Positions 44,142 to 53,023 of a stretch of 64,000 nt of DNA are shown here, piece by piece. The stretch is from Janthinobacterium sp. (GTDB lineage: Bacteria; Pseudomonadota; Gammaproteobacteria; Burkholderiales; Chitinibacteraceae), in assembly GCA_025360045.1 (NCBI GenBank), contig JANYCY010000068.1, positions 34,953 through 98,952 of the forward strand, written 5' to 3'. The notes under the pieces were generated by a model. The model saw only the letters and a list, made by a program, of their open reading frames with translations, searched no databases and had not been told where the DNA came from. Each line of letters starts with the position of its first letter. Within the stretch, counting starts at the first letter, position 1. Position numbers and translations under genes: made by a program.

Positions 44142-46415
44142 ATGAAAATCCAAAATACAGCGATGTTGCTGGCGCTTGCCGCTGCCTTTAGTGCCCCTGC
44201 CTTCGCAAGTAAAACAACGAGTAAAACAGCCAGTGACGTGGCTGCAAAAAAGCCCACTGAAACGACGTTGCCTGCGGTGAGTGTCTTTGGCGAAAAAATT
44301 GGTAGCGCCAATGTGGGGCGCTCTTACTTGGATCATGAAGATATTGAACGCCAGCAAGCTGGCAATGTGGCGGCTTTGCTCGATACCCTGCCCGGGGTGG
44401 ATTTAACCGGCACATCGCGCCCTAGCGGGCAAACTTTAAACATCTGGGGCTTTAATAAAGTGCAGGATGTAAAAGTGATTGTGGATGGCGCACCTAAGGG
44501 CTTTGAAAAGTATCGCCAAGGTTCGATTTTTATTGAGCCAGAGCTGGTGAAGCAAATCGAAGTGAATAAAGGCCCGCACACATCTCTGTATGGCAATGGT
44601 GGCTTTGGTGGGGTGATCACGATTGAGACGAAAGACGCGAAAGATCTGTTGCAGGGCGACGCTAATCTAGGCGCTTTGCTCAAGTATTCGCATCAAACAA
44701 ATAATCATGAGCAAGACACCACGGCGGCTGTATATGGCCGCACTGAAGATGGCCGTTTTGATGCGCTGGTGTATTTTACTCAGCGCGAATCTGATGATTT
44801 GCGTAAACCTAATGGCGATCCTTTCCGCTTTTCTGCTATTGACGCGCCTTCCAGTCTCGCAAAATTAAATATCCGCCTGACAGAAGATCAGTTACTCACA
44901 CTCTCAGTCATGCAAGGTCGCAGCAGCGCTTGGGCCCCTTTTGCGGCACTGGGTGAAGACGCGCCAGCGCCCACCGATGCAGAAATTAAAAAATTTGGTT
45001 TTGATGAAGCATGGAAGCGCAAGGTGCTGTATCGAGATCAGGAAGACACTACTTACTCAGCAAAATGGCGCTTTAGCCCAAGTGATAATCCGCTGATCAA
45101 TGTATTGGCGAGCTACGGCTACTCTAAAACCAATCAGCACGATCAACGACCCGCTTCCGCTTCTGTGGGCTCTTTCCTTGGCTCCTTAGGCAACGAAAGC
45201 TGGGCGACTTATACCGATAAGCTGGCTGAATTACGCAATGAAAGCCTGTTTACGAGTGGCCCCTTTGCCCATGTGCTAAGTGTTGGCACACAGTGGCACG
45301 ATAATCAGCGCGATACCTTGATGTATTACCCAAGCAGCACGGCAATCAAAGACCCAAGTTATAACTACGGCTATTTCCAGCCTTACTATATGCCTGCTGG
45401 TCAGCAAAGAGGGCTAGGCATTCATGTGCAAGATGCGGTGAGCTATGGCGATATCACGCTGACAGCTGCCTTGCGCTATGACCATATCACCGCAGAAGGC
45501 GTGCCAAACCGAGCGCTGCGTTATAACAGCCCGCTGCCTGCCGCAGGCCATGATTATAGTGAAGCTCAATTTGAAGGTTTTTCACCTCGATTGGGCCTGT
45601 TCTGGAAAGCCAATAAATACACCTCTTTCTTTGCTGATATCAGCCAGACTTGGCGTGCACCGACCATTGATGAGCTGTACTCCACCGAGTATTACGTGTC
45701 CGCTGATAAAGGTTCAGCCACACCCGGCACAAGCCGTGGCCTTGATGTCGAGCGCATTACCGCTGCGCGTGTGGGGGCTATGTGGAATCAGCAAGGTTTG
45801 CTGACCGAAAATGACGATGCACAGCTGCGCTTTACGCTGTATCAAAACCGAGTCTCAGACAATATCGGCCCGCGCCTTGGTGTGTTGGTACCGGGCTATA
45901 CCTCTGAGGGGCGAGATAAATTGCCGCCAGCACTGTCTAATTACCGCAATCTAAGCGGTTATAAAACCGAAGGGATGGAGATCGAAACCTTCTATAACAC
46001 CCACTATTTCTTTGCCAATGCCTCTGTGTCGATGCAATACGGCAGAAGAAATGGCAGCCAGCGCGACCCTTGGGGTAACGATGAGCCGGTATCGAGTGTG
46101 GCAGCCGATAAGCTGATGATGGGGCTGGGTTTTAAGCTACCTGAGCAGGGCGTGACGGCAGGCTGGCAGGGTAAATTTGTGGGCGAGCAAGATAAGGTCT
46201 TGCCGGTTGGCAATGTTTATCGCCTACCACCATCCAAAGGCTATGGCCTGCATACCTTATTTGCTAGCTGGAAAGGCAAGGGCGACGTGCTAAGCGGCCT
46301 TGAGGCAAGGTTGACGATTGATAATTTATTTAATCGCGATTACCAACCCTATCTGAGTGAAGGCGTGACAGGGGTGGGGCGTAATTACAAGCTGAGTATT
46401 TCTAAATCATTCTAA
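44142..46415 (+). CDS. TonB-dependent outer-membrane receptor, heme/iron type
   Basis: A 757-residue receptor. ATG 44142 begins a signal peptide (MKIQNTAMLLALAAAFSAPAFA). The plug domain has the TonB-box-like TLPAVSVFG, then LLDTLPGVDLTG and VDGAPKGFEKYRQGSIFIEPELV, with GPHTSLYGNGGFGGVI. The 22-strand barrel ends in the typical aromatic KLSISKSF. The plug motifs are closest to heme/hemoglobin-type receptors in memory. The Fur box upstream supports an iron-uptake role. The frame's earlier ATG 44115 is disfavoured since it touches a hairpin. Confidence 0.88.
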   Translation: MKIQNTAMLLALAAAFSAPAFASKTTSKTASDVAAKKPTETTLPAVSVFGEKIGSANVGRSYLDHEDIERQQAGNVAALLDTLPGVDLTGTSRPSGQTLNIWGFNKVQDVKVIVDGAPKGFEKYRQGSIFIEPELVKQIEVNKGPHTSLYGNGGFGGVITIETKDAKDLLQGDANLGALLKYSHQTNNHEQDTTAAVYGRTEDGRFDALVYFTQRESDDLRKPNGDPFRFSAIDAPSSLAKLNIRLTEDQLLTLSVMQGRSSAWAPFAALGEDAPAPTDAEIKKFGFDEAWKRKVLYRDQEDTTYSAKWRFSPSDNPLINVLASYGYSKTNQHDQRPASASVGSFLGSLGNESWATYTDKLAELRNESLFTSGPFAHVLSVGTQWHDNQRDTLMYYPSSTAIKDPSYNYGYFQPYYMPAGQQRGLGIHVQDAVSYGDITLTAALRYDHITAEGVPNRALRYNSPLPAAGHDYSEAQFEGFSPRLGLFWKANKYTSFFADISQTWRAPTIDELYSTEYYVSADKGSATPGTSRGLDVERITAARVGAMWNQQGLLTENDDAQLRFTLYQNRVSDNIGPRLGVLVPGYTSEGRDKLPPALSNYRNLSGYKTEGMEIETFYNTHYFFANASVSMQYGRRNGSQRDPWGNDEPVSSVAADKLMMGLGFKLPEQGVTAGWQGKFVGEQDKVLPVGNVYRLPPSKGYGLHTLFASWKGKGDVLSGLEARLTIDNLFNRDYQPYLSEGVTGVGRNYKLSISKSF

Positions 46416-46438
46416 AACGGATGAGTTAATTTAATTTG

Positions 46439-46464
46439 GGCGAGCCGACGTGCTCGCCTTTTTT
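46439..46464 (+). terminator. Terminator after the TonB receptor gene
   Basis: GGCGAGC and GCTCGCC form a 7-bp stem around CGACGT, followed by six T. Confidence 0.88.
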
Positions 46465-46558
46465 ATTATGGGTGTTCCCTGTGCGTTTTAAAGCGGATTT
46501 TGCTAGGGTATTGGGCAGTCTGGGCTAAAATAGCTGATCTGAAGCTTTATATTTTTAT

Positions 46559-47902
46559 ATGAAAAACACTAATTTACTGGCACGAAGCTTAGCAGCCGTA
46601 TGGCATCCTTGTACGCAAATGAAGCGCCACGAAAGTTTTCCGCTCATCCCGATTGCCCGAGCGCAAGGCGCGTGGCTTTACGATGTGGATGGCAAACGTT
46701 ATCTGGATGCGGTTTCTAGCTGGTGGGTTAATTTATTTGGCCATGGCGAGCCTAGAATTAAAGCGGCAATTAGCCAGCAAATGGATAGCTTAGAGCATGT
46801 GATGCTGGCCGGTTTTACCCATCGGCCCGTGGTGGAGTTATCCGAGCGTTTGGCAATGCTGACCGGCTTGGGCCACGCCTTTTATGGCTCAGATGGCGCG
46901 TCTGCTATTGAGGTGGCGCTTAAAATGTCGGTGCATTACTGGCGCAATCTGGGCCAGCCAGAAAAAAACCGCTTTATTTACTTAGAAAATAGTTATCACG
47001 GCGAAACGGCAGGGGCCTTATCGGTGACCGATGTGCCGATTTTTCGTGCGGCTTATGCGCCCTTAGTCAGGGAAAACTTCTGCGTAATGAACCCCGATGC
47101 ACGCCAAGCTAAGGCCGGTGAAACGGCGGCCGATGTGGCGGAGCGCGCTATTCAAGCTTTGGCCGCTACGCTGGCCGCGCATCATCAAGATATCGCCGCG
47201 CTGATTATCGAGCCCTTGGTGCAAGGCGCGGCAGGCATGGCGATGTACGACATGAGCTATGTAAAAAAAGCGCGGGCTTTATGCGATCGCTATCAAATTC
47301 ATTTGATTTGTGACGAAATTGCCGTGGGTTTTGGCCGTACAGGGTCTATGTTTGCTTATGAGCAGGCAAATATAAAACCTGATTTTTTGTGCCTTTCTAA
47401 AGGGATTACCGGCGGCTTTTTGCCGCTGGCGGTGGTGCTGAGTCGTGATGAAATCTATGCCGCTTTTTATCACGACGATATCAACCGAGCCTTTTTGCAT
47501 TCGCATTCTTATACCGGTAATCCATTGGCGTGTACGGCGGCTTTAGCTGTTTTGGATATTTTTGCAGATGACGATGTGATTCAAAAAAATCTAGAAAAAG
47601 CGCAGCGTTGGGATGTGGTCTTTGCTGAATTAGCTCAGCATCCTAAGGTTAAAAACTATCGGCGTACGGGGATGATCTGGGCTTTTGATGTGATTGATGC
47701 CGCGCCCGGATTTGCACAACGCTTTTTTGCAGCGGCTTTAGAGCAAGCACTATTGCTCAGGCCCATTGGCAATACTGTTTATTTTATGCCGCCCTATTGT
47801 TTGAGCGATGAAGAGGCGGTGCATTTAGTAATGGGAACAATCGCTGCGTTAGATACAGTTGAAAATGTAATCGTGGAGTTTATTGATGCAGCAGTTGCAT
47901 AA
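46559..47902 (+). CDS. bioA: Adenosylmethionine-8-amino-7-oxononanoate aminotransferase
   Basis: A 447-residue class III aminotransferase of biotin synthesis (KAPA to DAPA with SAM as donor). Motifs: VWHPCTQMK at the N-terminus, LDAVSSWWVNLFGHG, YHGETAGALSVTD, DEIAVGFGRTG and the PLP lysine in LCLSKGITGG. Its last 160 bp (47743-47902) are repeated in diverged form directly downstream (47906-48062), so the present 3' end may have been replaced by recombination. Confidence 0.95.
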   Translation: MKNTNLLARSLAAVWHPCTQMKRHESFPLIPIARAQGAWLYDVDGKRYLDAVSSWWVNLFGHGEPRIKAAISQQMDSLEHVMLAGFTHRPVVELSERLAMLTGLGHAFYGSDGASAIEVALKMSVHYWRNLGQPEKNRFIYLENSYHGETAGALSVTDVPIFRAAYAPLVRENFCVMNPDARQAKAGETAADVAERAIQALAATLAAHHQDIAALIIEPLVQGAAGMAMYDMSYVKKARALCDRYQIHLICDEIAVGFGRTGSMFAYEQANIKPDFLCLSKGITGGFLPLAVVLSRDEIYAAFYHDDINRAFLHSHSYTGNPLACTAALAVLDIFADDDVIQKNLEKAQRWDVVFAELAQHPKVKNYRRTGMIWAFDVIDAAPGFAQRFFAAALEQALLLRPIGNTVYFMPPYCLSDEEAVHLVMGTIAALDTVENVIVEFIDAAVA

Positions 47903-47905
47903 AAA

Positions 47906-48062
47906 GCAAGCACTATTGCTCAGGCCCATTGGCAATACGGTTTATTTTATGCCGCCCTATTGTTTGAGCGATGAAGAAGCGGTGCATTTAGTAACAGGCA
48001 CAATGGCTGCGCTCGATGCGGTGGAAATTAGCACGGAGTTTATTGATGTCGCTGTCGCTTAA
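47906..48062 (+). pseudogene. Second, displaced copy of the bioA 3' end
   Basis: Encodes the bioA-like tail ALLLRPIGNTVYFMPPYCLSDEEAV... to FIDVAVA-stop. The first ~75 bp are nearly identical to the live gene's tail and the rest diverges. The next gene's ATG (48046) and ribosome site lie inside this copy, so it is probably the original bioA end, and the copy now joined to the gene came in later. Confidence 0.85.
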
Positions 48063-49599
48063 ATTACCGGTTTATGAGCCTAATTTGGCATCCAGTGTCG
48101 AAACCAATCCCAAGCGTTTAAAGGCATGGCTGATTGCTTTGCCTATGGCGAATCCTTTGGTGGCTGGGCGGCAAATGTGCGATGCCTTGGCGGCGTGTAA
48201 TCGGGTCAAAATGAGTGCGGATGATCGCATTAAGCTATTGGATGAATATGCGGCCACGCTGGAGTCTTTGCAGAGCGAGTTAGATATCATTTATCGAGTG
48301 CCGGGGCTGCCACTGAAAGAGCAGGCACACACCGCGGCTATGCTGGCTAGAAGGCTGAGTTTAGAGCTGGCTGATGGCTATAAAATTGCCTTAACAGATC
48401 GTCTAGAAAAGCGCCTTGTGTTTGGTAATGCCAAGATTGTGCCCGTCTTAATTCAGAAAATACTGGCTCAGTATTATTCCTTGTCTCAGCTTTGCTATCG
48501 CGTGTATTTGCCGATGCCTGAGGGCGTTTGGTTAGAGGCGCATAAATTATTTCGTTATGCGGTTGAGGCCCAGTTAATTGATCAAGCCTCAGCAGATAAG
48601 AATTTGCCCAGTGTCGCTCGCACCTATAAATATATCTTGCTCTTGGCCCTTGCTGAGCCACATCGCTTTGCTGGGATTGAATTAGATAAAGTAGTAGAAA
48701 TTGTTGAAAATTATGCGGGCCACGCCCATTTTCAGCCGGTGTCTCAACTAGGCAGCGCTGCAGGGTTTTTCTTAGTGAGCTTGGATGAGGATAAGCCGCC
48801 ACAGTATGTTGGCGCTCGTACGATGGATGGTTATTTAGGCGGCGGAGTGCTGCTTGATACTTCAGAGTTAGTTCGGCAATTACATAAGTCTTTGCTGGCT
48901 CTGGAGGCGAAATCGTTGCTGGCACATGATCGAGTTAAAGTGCTGATGTGGATCGAAATTCTACGCCGTGTGTCGCGGCAATGGACTATTTCAGCCAAAC
49001 GCACTTTTCAAAGAATTGCCTCAGAAACGCCCGTTGATATTTGCTTGGGCTTAAGAGCCGCCGTCTTATGTGTGAATGAAGGGCATGCATTATTGCAGCC
49101 CGAAAGTATCTTGGACGACGATGTTGTGCATGTCACGACCGAAGAGCTGCCTATTACGCAGTGGAAAGTGGTTAATGAAAGCCCCGGTGGCTATGCCGTA
49201 GCGGCTGAGAATATGTTGGCAGAGCGGGTACGTGCGGGTGAAATTGTAGCTTTGCGTGCTCAAGGCCATGAAAACTGGATGGTAGCCTCGGTGCGTTGGC
49301 TGCAGCAAATGGATAAGCAGCGCTTAGAAATTGGCCTGCAAATTATTACTGTTCGTGCCACTGCGGTGATGTTTCGCCCAACCATCGGCCTGAAAAATGA
49401 ACAATACCAAGCGGCTTTGCTGCTGCCTGAAATCCCCGCACTCAAGCAGGCACCGATGCTGGCGACGCCTAAAGGCTGCTATATGAATTTACGTGAGCTG
49501 TCGGTGCTTACTGCTGATGGGGAGATCTTGATTAGAGCTGCAAGGCTAGTTGAGCAGCAAATGGGCTATGATTTATTTGAATATAAGCTGGGAGATTAG
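48046..49599 (+). CDS. PilZ-like hypothetical protein (paralogue of the window's first gene)
   Basis: A 517-residue cytoplasmic protein. ATG 48046 has GGAG 7 bp upstream and overlaps the old bioA stop by 17 bp. The longer frame from 48016 runs into bioA tail sequence and is rejected. The N-terminal two thirds are helical with no known motif (LPMANPLVAGRQMCDAL...). A middle segment has the VGARTMDGYLGGGVLLDT stretch. The C-terminal ~120 residues (WKVVNESPGGYAV...VASVRWLQQ) resemble a PilZ barrel and match the partial protein at 2-613. No c-di-GMP RxxxR motif is obvious. The function is not known. Confidence 0.7.
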   Translation: MSLSLKLPVYEPNLASSVETNPKRLKAWLIALPMANPLVAGRQMCDALAACNRVKMSADDRIKLLDEYAATLESLQSELDIIYRVPGLPLKEQAHTAAMLARRLSLELADGYKIALTDRLEKRLVFGNAKIVPVLIQKILAQYYSLSQLCYRVYLPMPEGVWLEAHKLFRYAVEAQLIDQASADKNLPSVARTYKYILLLALAEPHRFAGIELDKVVEIVENYAGHAHFQPVSQLGSAAGFFLVSLDEDKPPQYVGARTMDGYLGGGVLLDTSELVRQLHKSLLALEAKSLLAHDRVKVLMWIEILRRVSRQWTISAKRTFQRIASETPVDICLGLRAAVLCVNEGHALLQPESILDDDVVHVTTEELPITQWKVVNESPGGYAVAAENMLAERVRAGEIVALRAQGHENWMVASVRWLQQMDKQRLEIGLQIITVRATAVMFRPTIGLKNEQYQAALLLPEIPALKQAPMLATPKGCYMNLRELSVLTADGEILIRAARLVEQQMGYDLFEYKLGD

Positions 49600-49896
49600 G
49601 GGACAGCGGTTTAGATGCTCGCGTAAACAGAAGGTCATCCCTCTTTCCCAACCCTATGCGCAATACTAAAGCCAATGGTATGAAATGCTACGGAAAACGG
49701 CGTGTTTCACCCGCCCTACGATGATTCGATGTTTGTGGCATGTGGTCCTATCACCTCCTCCTTATGAGCTTTAATACCTCTTTATATCTTGATTTGAGTC
49801 AGCCATGCCCAACGGTATTCATTACTACGCTGTGAGTTGCTTACCGTTTCAGGGTAAAATGGGCGGTTTTCTTCCGCCTGCCTTCGTTGAATCCCT
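49600..49896. other. Gap before hemA with a partial R6 repeat
   Basis: It contains TTTCACCCGCCCTACGATGATTC near 49705-49727, the same unit found at 1065-1087, and otherwise shows no gene. The hemA promoter should lie in the last 100 bp. Confidence 0.5.
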
Positions 49897-51144
49897 ATGA
49901 ATCTGCTTGTCCTCGGCGTTAATTACCACACTGCGCCTGTCGCAGTCAGGGAGAGGCTCGCGTTTACTCCAGCGGAAGTGCCGACGGCCTTAGCCATGCT
50001 GAGCGCCGAGTTGGGCGTGTCAGAAGCGGCCATCGTATCGACCTGTAATCGCACCGAACTCTACTGTAATGCACGCGAACCCCAACAAGTTTTGGCTTGG
50101 CTGGCGGCAGATCGTGGGCATATCGTTCGTGATATTGAGCCACACCTCTATTTGCTTAACGGTGGGGCCGCTGCCTCGCATGCGTTTAGAGTTGCCAGTG
50201 GTTTAGATTCAATGGTGCTGGGTGAAACACAAATTTTAGGCCAGCTTAAAGACGCCGAGCGTTTTGCCCGAGATGCGGGCACGATGGGTGTGCTGCTCAA
50301 TGGCGTATTTCAGCGTGCTTTTTCGGTGGCCAAAGAGGTCAGAACCCAAACACGAATTGGCGCGGCATCGGTGTCGATGGCGGCTGCGTCGGTAAGGCTA
50401 GCCGAGCGATTATTCCCCTCGGTGGCATCCTGTAAGGTGCTCTTTATTGGCGCAGGAGAAATGATCGATCTCTGCGCCACGCACTTTCACGCCCGTGGCC
50501 CCAAGCAGATTACGGTGGCTAATCGCACCATAGAGCGTGGTGAAATGTTGGCGAAAAAATTTGGCGGCGAAGCGATTCTATTGTCCGATTTACCATCCAG
50601 ATTGGCCGAGTTTGATATTGTGGTCACATCAACCGCTGCGCCGCTGCCTATTGTGGGCAAGGGCATGGTTGAGCGAGCACTGAAAGAGCGCAAGCATCGA
50701 CCGATGTTTATGGTGGATTTGGCCGTGCCGCGCGATATCGAAGGCGAGGTGGGCGATTTATCCGATGTCTATCTCTATACCTTGGATGACTTGGCCGAAG
50801 TGGTGCGTCAGGGGCAGGAATCACGAGCGGGCGAAGTCGAATCGGCCGAGGTGATTATCGCTTCACGCGTGGATGATTTTCACCGCTGGGTGTCTAGCCG
50901 AGCGCTGGTCCCCACGATTAGAGAATTAAAAGATTATGCCGATCGAATCGCTCGGCATGAGCTGGAAAAAGCCCAGAAAAAACTGGCTGCAGGCGAAAAT
51001 GCCGAAGCCGTGCTCGCGGAATTCTCACGCCAAATGGCCAATAAATTTATGCACGCCCCCCTCGCTGCCTTAAATAATGTCTTGCCAGAAGAGCAAGAAA
51101 ACACCCTCGCCACCGTACGCCGCCTCTACCGCCTGCACGAGTAG
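49897..51144 (+). CDS. hemA: Glutamyl-tRNA reductase
   Basis: A 415-residue enzyme of the C5 heme pathway, reducing Glu-tRNA to glutamate-1-semialdehyde. Motifs: GVNYHTAPVAVRERLAF, the catalytic Cys in VSTCNRTELYC, VASGLDSMVLGETQILGQLK, the NADPH site FIGAGEMIDLCATH and the C-terminal dimerisation helix (MANKFMHAPLAALN). It precedes prfA, a common order. Confidence 0.97.
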   Translation: MNLLVLGVNYHTAPVAVRERLAFTPAEVPTALAMLSAELGVSEAAIVSTCNRTELYCNAREPQQVLAWLAADRGHIVRDIEPHLYLLNGGAAASHAFRVASGLDSMVLGETQILGQLKDAERFARDAGTMGVLLNGVFQRAFSVAKEVRTQTRIGAASVSMAAASVRLAERLFPSVASCKVLFIGAGEMIDLCATHFHARGPKQITVANRTIERGEMLAKKFGGEAILLSDLPSRLAEFDIVVTSTAAPLPIVGKGMVERALKERKHRPMFMVDLAVPRDIEGEVGDLSDVYLYTLDDLAEVVRQGQESRAGEVESAEVIIASRVDDFHRWVSSRALVPTIRELKDYADRIARHELEKAQKKLAAGENAEAVLAEFSRQMANKFMHAPLAALNNVLPEEQENTLATVRRLYRLHE

Positions 51145-51164
51145 CTGCGCTTTTATTCGCTTTA

Positions 51165-51440
51165 AAAAAACCTGTAGACACAGAGAGCATGAAGAACACA
51201 GAGCACACAGAGAAAAGCATTAAGAATCTGTCTGGCTCGAAATAAATCCCGCAATGACTTATCAAACCAAAGCGTCATCCCCGAGTGTTTTAGTCGGGGA
51301 TCCAGCCGCGAAGCTGGATTCCCGCCAAAGGCGCGCGGGAATGACGACGTTTCGTAGCGGGAACTAATCTGAATCAGATTCTAAGTGTTTTTCTCTGTGT
51401 GCTCCGTGCCCTCACTTTTGCTCTGTGTCTACAGATCTGT
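51165..51440. repeat. R3 repeat split by a nested R2 repeat
   Basis: The R3 arms CTGTAGACACAGAGAGC (51170) and GCTCTGTGTCTACAG (51420-51434) are complementary. Between them lies a full R2 unit (51231-51385, core 51272-51356). R2 therefore appears to have inserted into an older R3 hairpin. The repeat pair fills the hemA-prfA gap. Confidence 0.7.
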
Positions 51441-51473
51441 TTTTAAGATCGTTAAATATTCCGTGGAACTGAA

Positions 51474-52556
51474 ATGAAACCTTCTATTGCTGCCAAACTG
51501 GCGCAACTTGCTGATCGTCTTGAAGAAGTCGACGCATTACTGGCGACCGAAGAAGCCACCCGTGATATGAATAGCTATCGCAAACTCACTAAAGAGCGTG
51601 CCGAATTAGAGCCGGTGGTAGCGCTTTATCACCGCTTTACCCAGATTGAAGCCGATATGACCGATGCCGCAGAAATGCTGAGCGATCCTGATATGAAGGA
51701 TATGGCCGAAGAAGAAATCAAAGAAGGCAAAGTGCGCATCGAAGCTTTGGAAGTCGAGCTGCAAAAAGCGCTGCTGCCTAAAGATCCTAATGACGAGCGC
51801 AATATCTTTTTGGAAATCCGTGCCGGTACGGGCGGGGATGAAGCGGCGCTATTTGCAGGGGATTTATTCCGTATGTATAGCCGCTTTGCCGAGCGTAATC
51901 GCTGGCAAGTAGAAGTGGTGTCTGCCAGCGAATCTGATCTAGGTGGCTACCGCGAAATCATCGCCCGCATTGTGGGCTTTGGTGCGTACTCATGGCTGAA
52001 ATTTGAATCCGGCGCGCACCGTGTGCAGCGTGTGCCTACTACCGAAACACAGGGCCGGATTCATACCTCGGCGTGTACGGTAGCGGTGATGGCCGAAGCG
52101 GATGAAGCCGAAGAAATCCACATCAACCCCGCCGATTTACGCATCGACACCTTCCGTGCCAGCGGTGCCGGTGGTCAGCACATTAATAAAACTGATTCAG
52201 CCGTGCGAGTAACGCATATTCCAAGCGGCATTGTGGTGGAATGTCAGGATGACCGAAGCCAGCACAAAAACAAAGCTCGCGCCTTATCGGTGCTGGCCGC
52301 CCGCATTAAAGACGTACAAGACCGCGAACGCCACGCTGTAGAAGCCGCGCAGCGTAAATCGCTGGTGGGATCGGGGGATCGATCCGAGCGCATCCGCACC
52401 TACAACTTCCCGCAGGGCCGCATGACCGATCACCGGATTAATCTGACGCTGTACAAGCTCGATTACATCATGGACGGCGATATGAATGATCTGACGCAAG
52501 CCTTGGTTAATGAGCACCAAACCGAGCTGCTGGCGCAATTGGGCGGGGCGGAGTAA
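51474..52556 (+). CDS. prfA: Peptide chain release factor 1
   Basis: A 360-residue RF1 that reads UAA and UAG and releases the peptide. It has the GGQ motif in [17 protein letters not shown] and the RF1-type codon-recognition region ([25 protein letters not shown], PxT form). RF1 competes with any amber suppressor, relevant to the TAG in the channel gene at 13742. prmC, which commonly follows, is replaced here by an R1 repeat. Confidence 0.97.
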   Translation: MKPSIAAKLAQLADRLEEVDALLATEEATRDMNSYRKLTKERAELEPVVALYHRFTQIEADMTDAAEMLSDPDMKDMAEEEIKEGKVRIEALEVELQKALLPKDPNDERNIFLEIRAGTGGDEAALFAGDLFRMYSRFAERNRWQVEVVSASESDLGGYREIIARIVGFGAYSWLKFESGAHRVQRVPTTETQGRIHTSACTVAVMAEADEAEEIHINPADLRIDTFRASGAGGQHINKTDSAVRVTHIPSGIVVECQDDRSQHKNKARALSVLAARIKDVQDRERHAVEAAQRKSLVGSGDRSERIRTYNFPQGRMTDHRINLTLYKLDYIMDGDMNDLTQALVNEHQTELLAQLGGAE

Positions 52557-52577
52557 TGAGGTAAGGACAGGGTGCAA

Positions 52578-52908
52578 CCCACGGGTTTCACCTCATGTGC
52601 CCTAACCAAAGTCAAAATACTTTTTATTAGTGCCTTCGGCACGTTGATTTTGGAGCGGTATCCCCGCGGGGGACTTCCTTTCTTGAACGGCCAAGAAAGG
52701 AAGCAAAGAAGGCCGCCCCACGAAACACGAAAGCCCCTTCGCTGCGGACAATCGAGTCGGCGGCGGGCGGGATTGGCTCGTTCCTCGCTCCCAAGCGATC
52801 CCCCGCCCCGCTTGTTCCTCGCTACGGCGTGTTTCAAGGGGACTTTTAAGCCCTATGCGGAGAGCGTGGTTATTGCGTTTTTTCGCTGTTTGCTAATGAA
52901 AAAAACTG
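52578..52908 (+). repeat. R1 long dispersed repeat, plus-orientation copy
   Basis: Reverse-complement partner of 752-1085. It begins in GTGCCCTAACCAAAGTC, runs through TAGTGCCTTCGGCACG and 'GGAGCGGTATCCCCGCGGGGGACTTCC', and ends 'TTTCGCTGTTTGCTAATG'. It fills the prfA-ribonuclease gap. Confidence 0.8.
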
Positions 52909-53023
52909 CTTAGTGCATATGGAATTTCACCCGCCCTACAAATCTGATCACCAGCAAGCGACACAGGGCGGACCTTGTTATAATGCTCGGCTAAATCAAT
53001 AAATGAATGCTGGCGGCTTGAGA

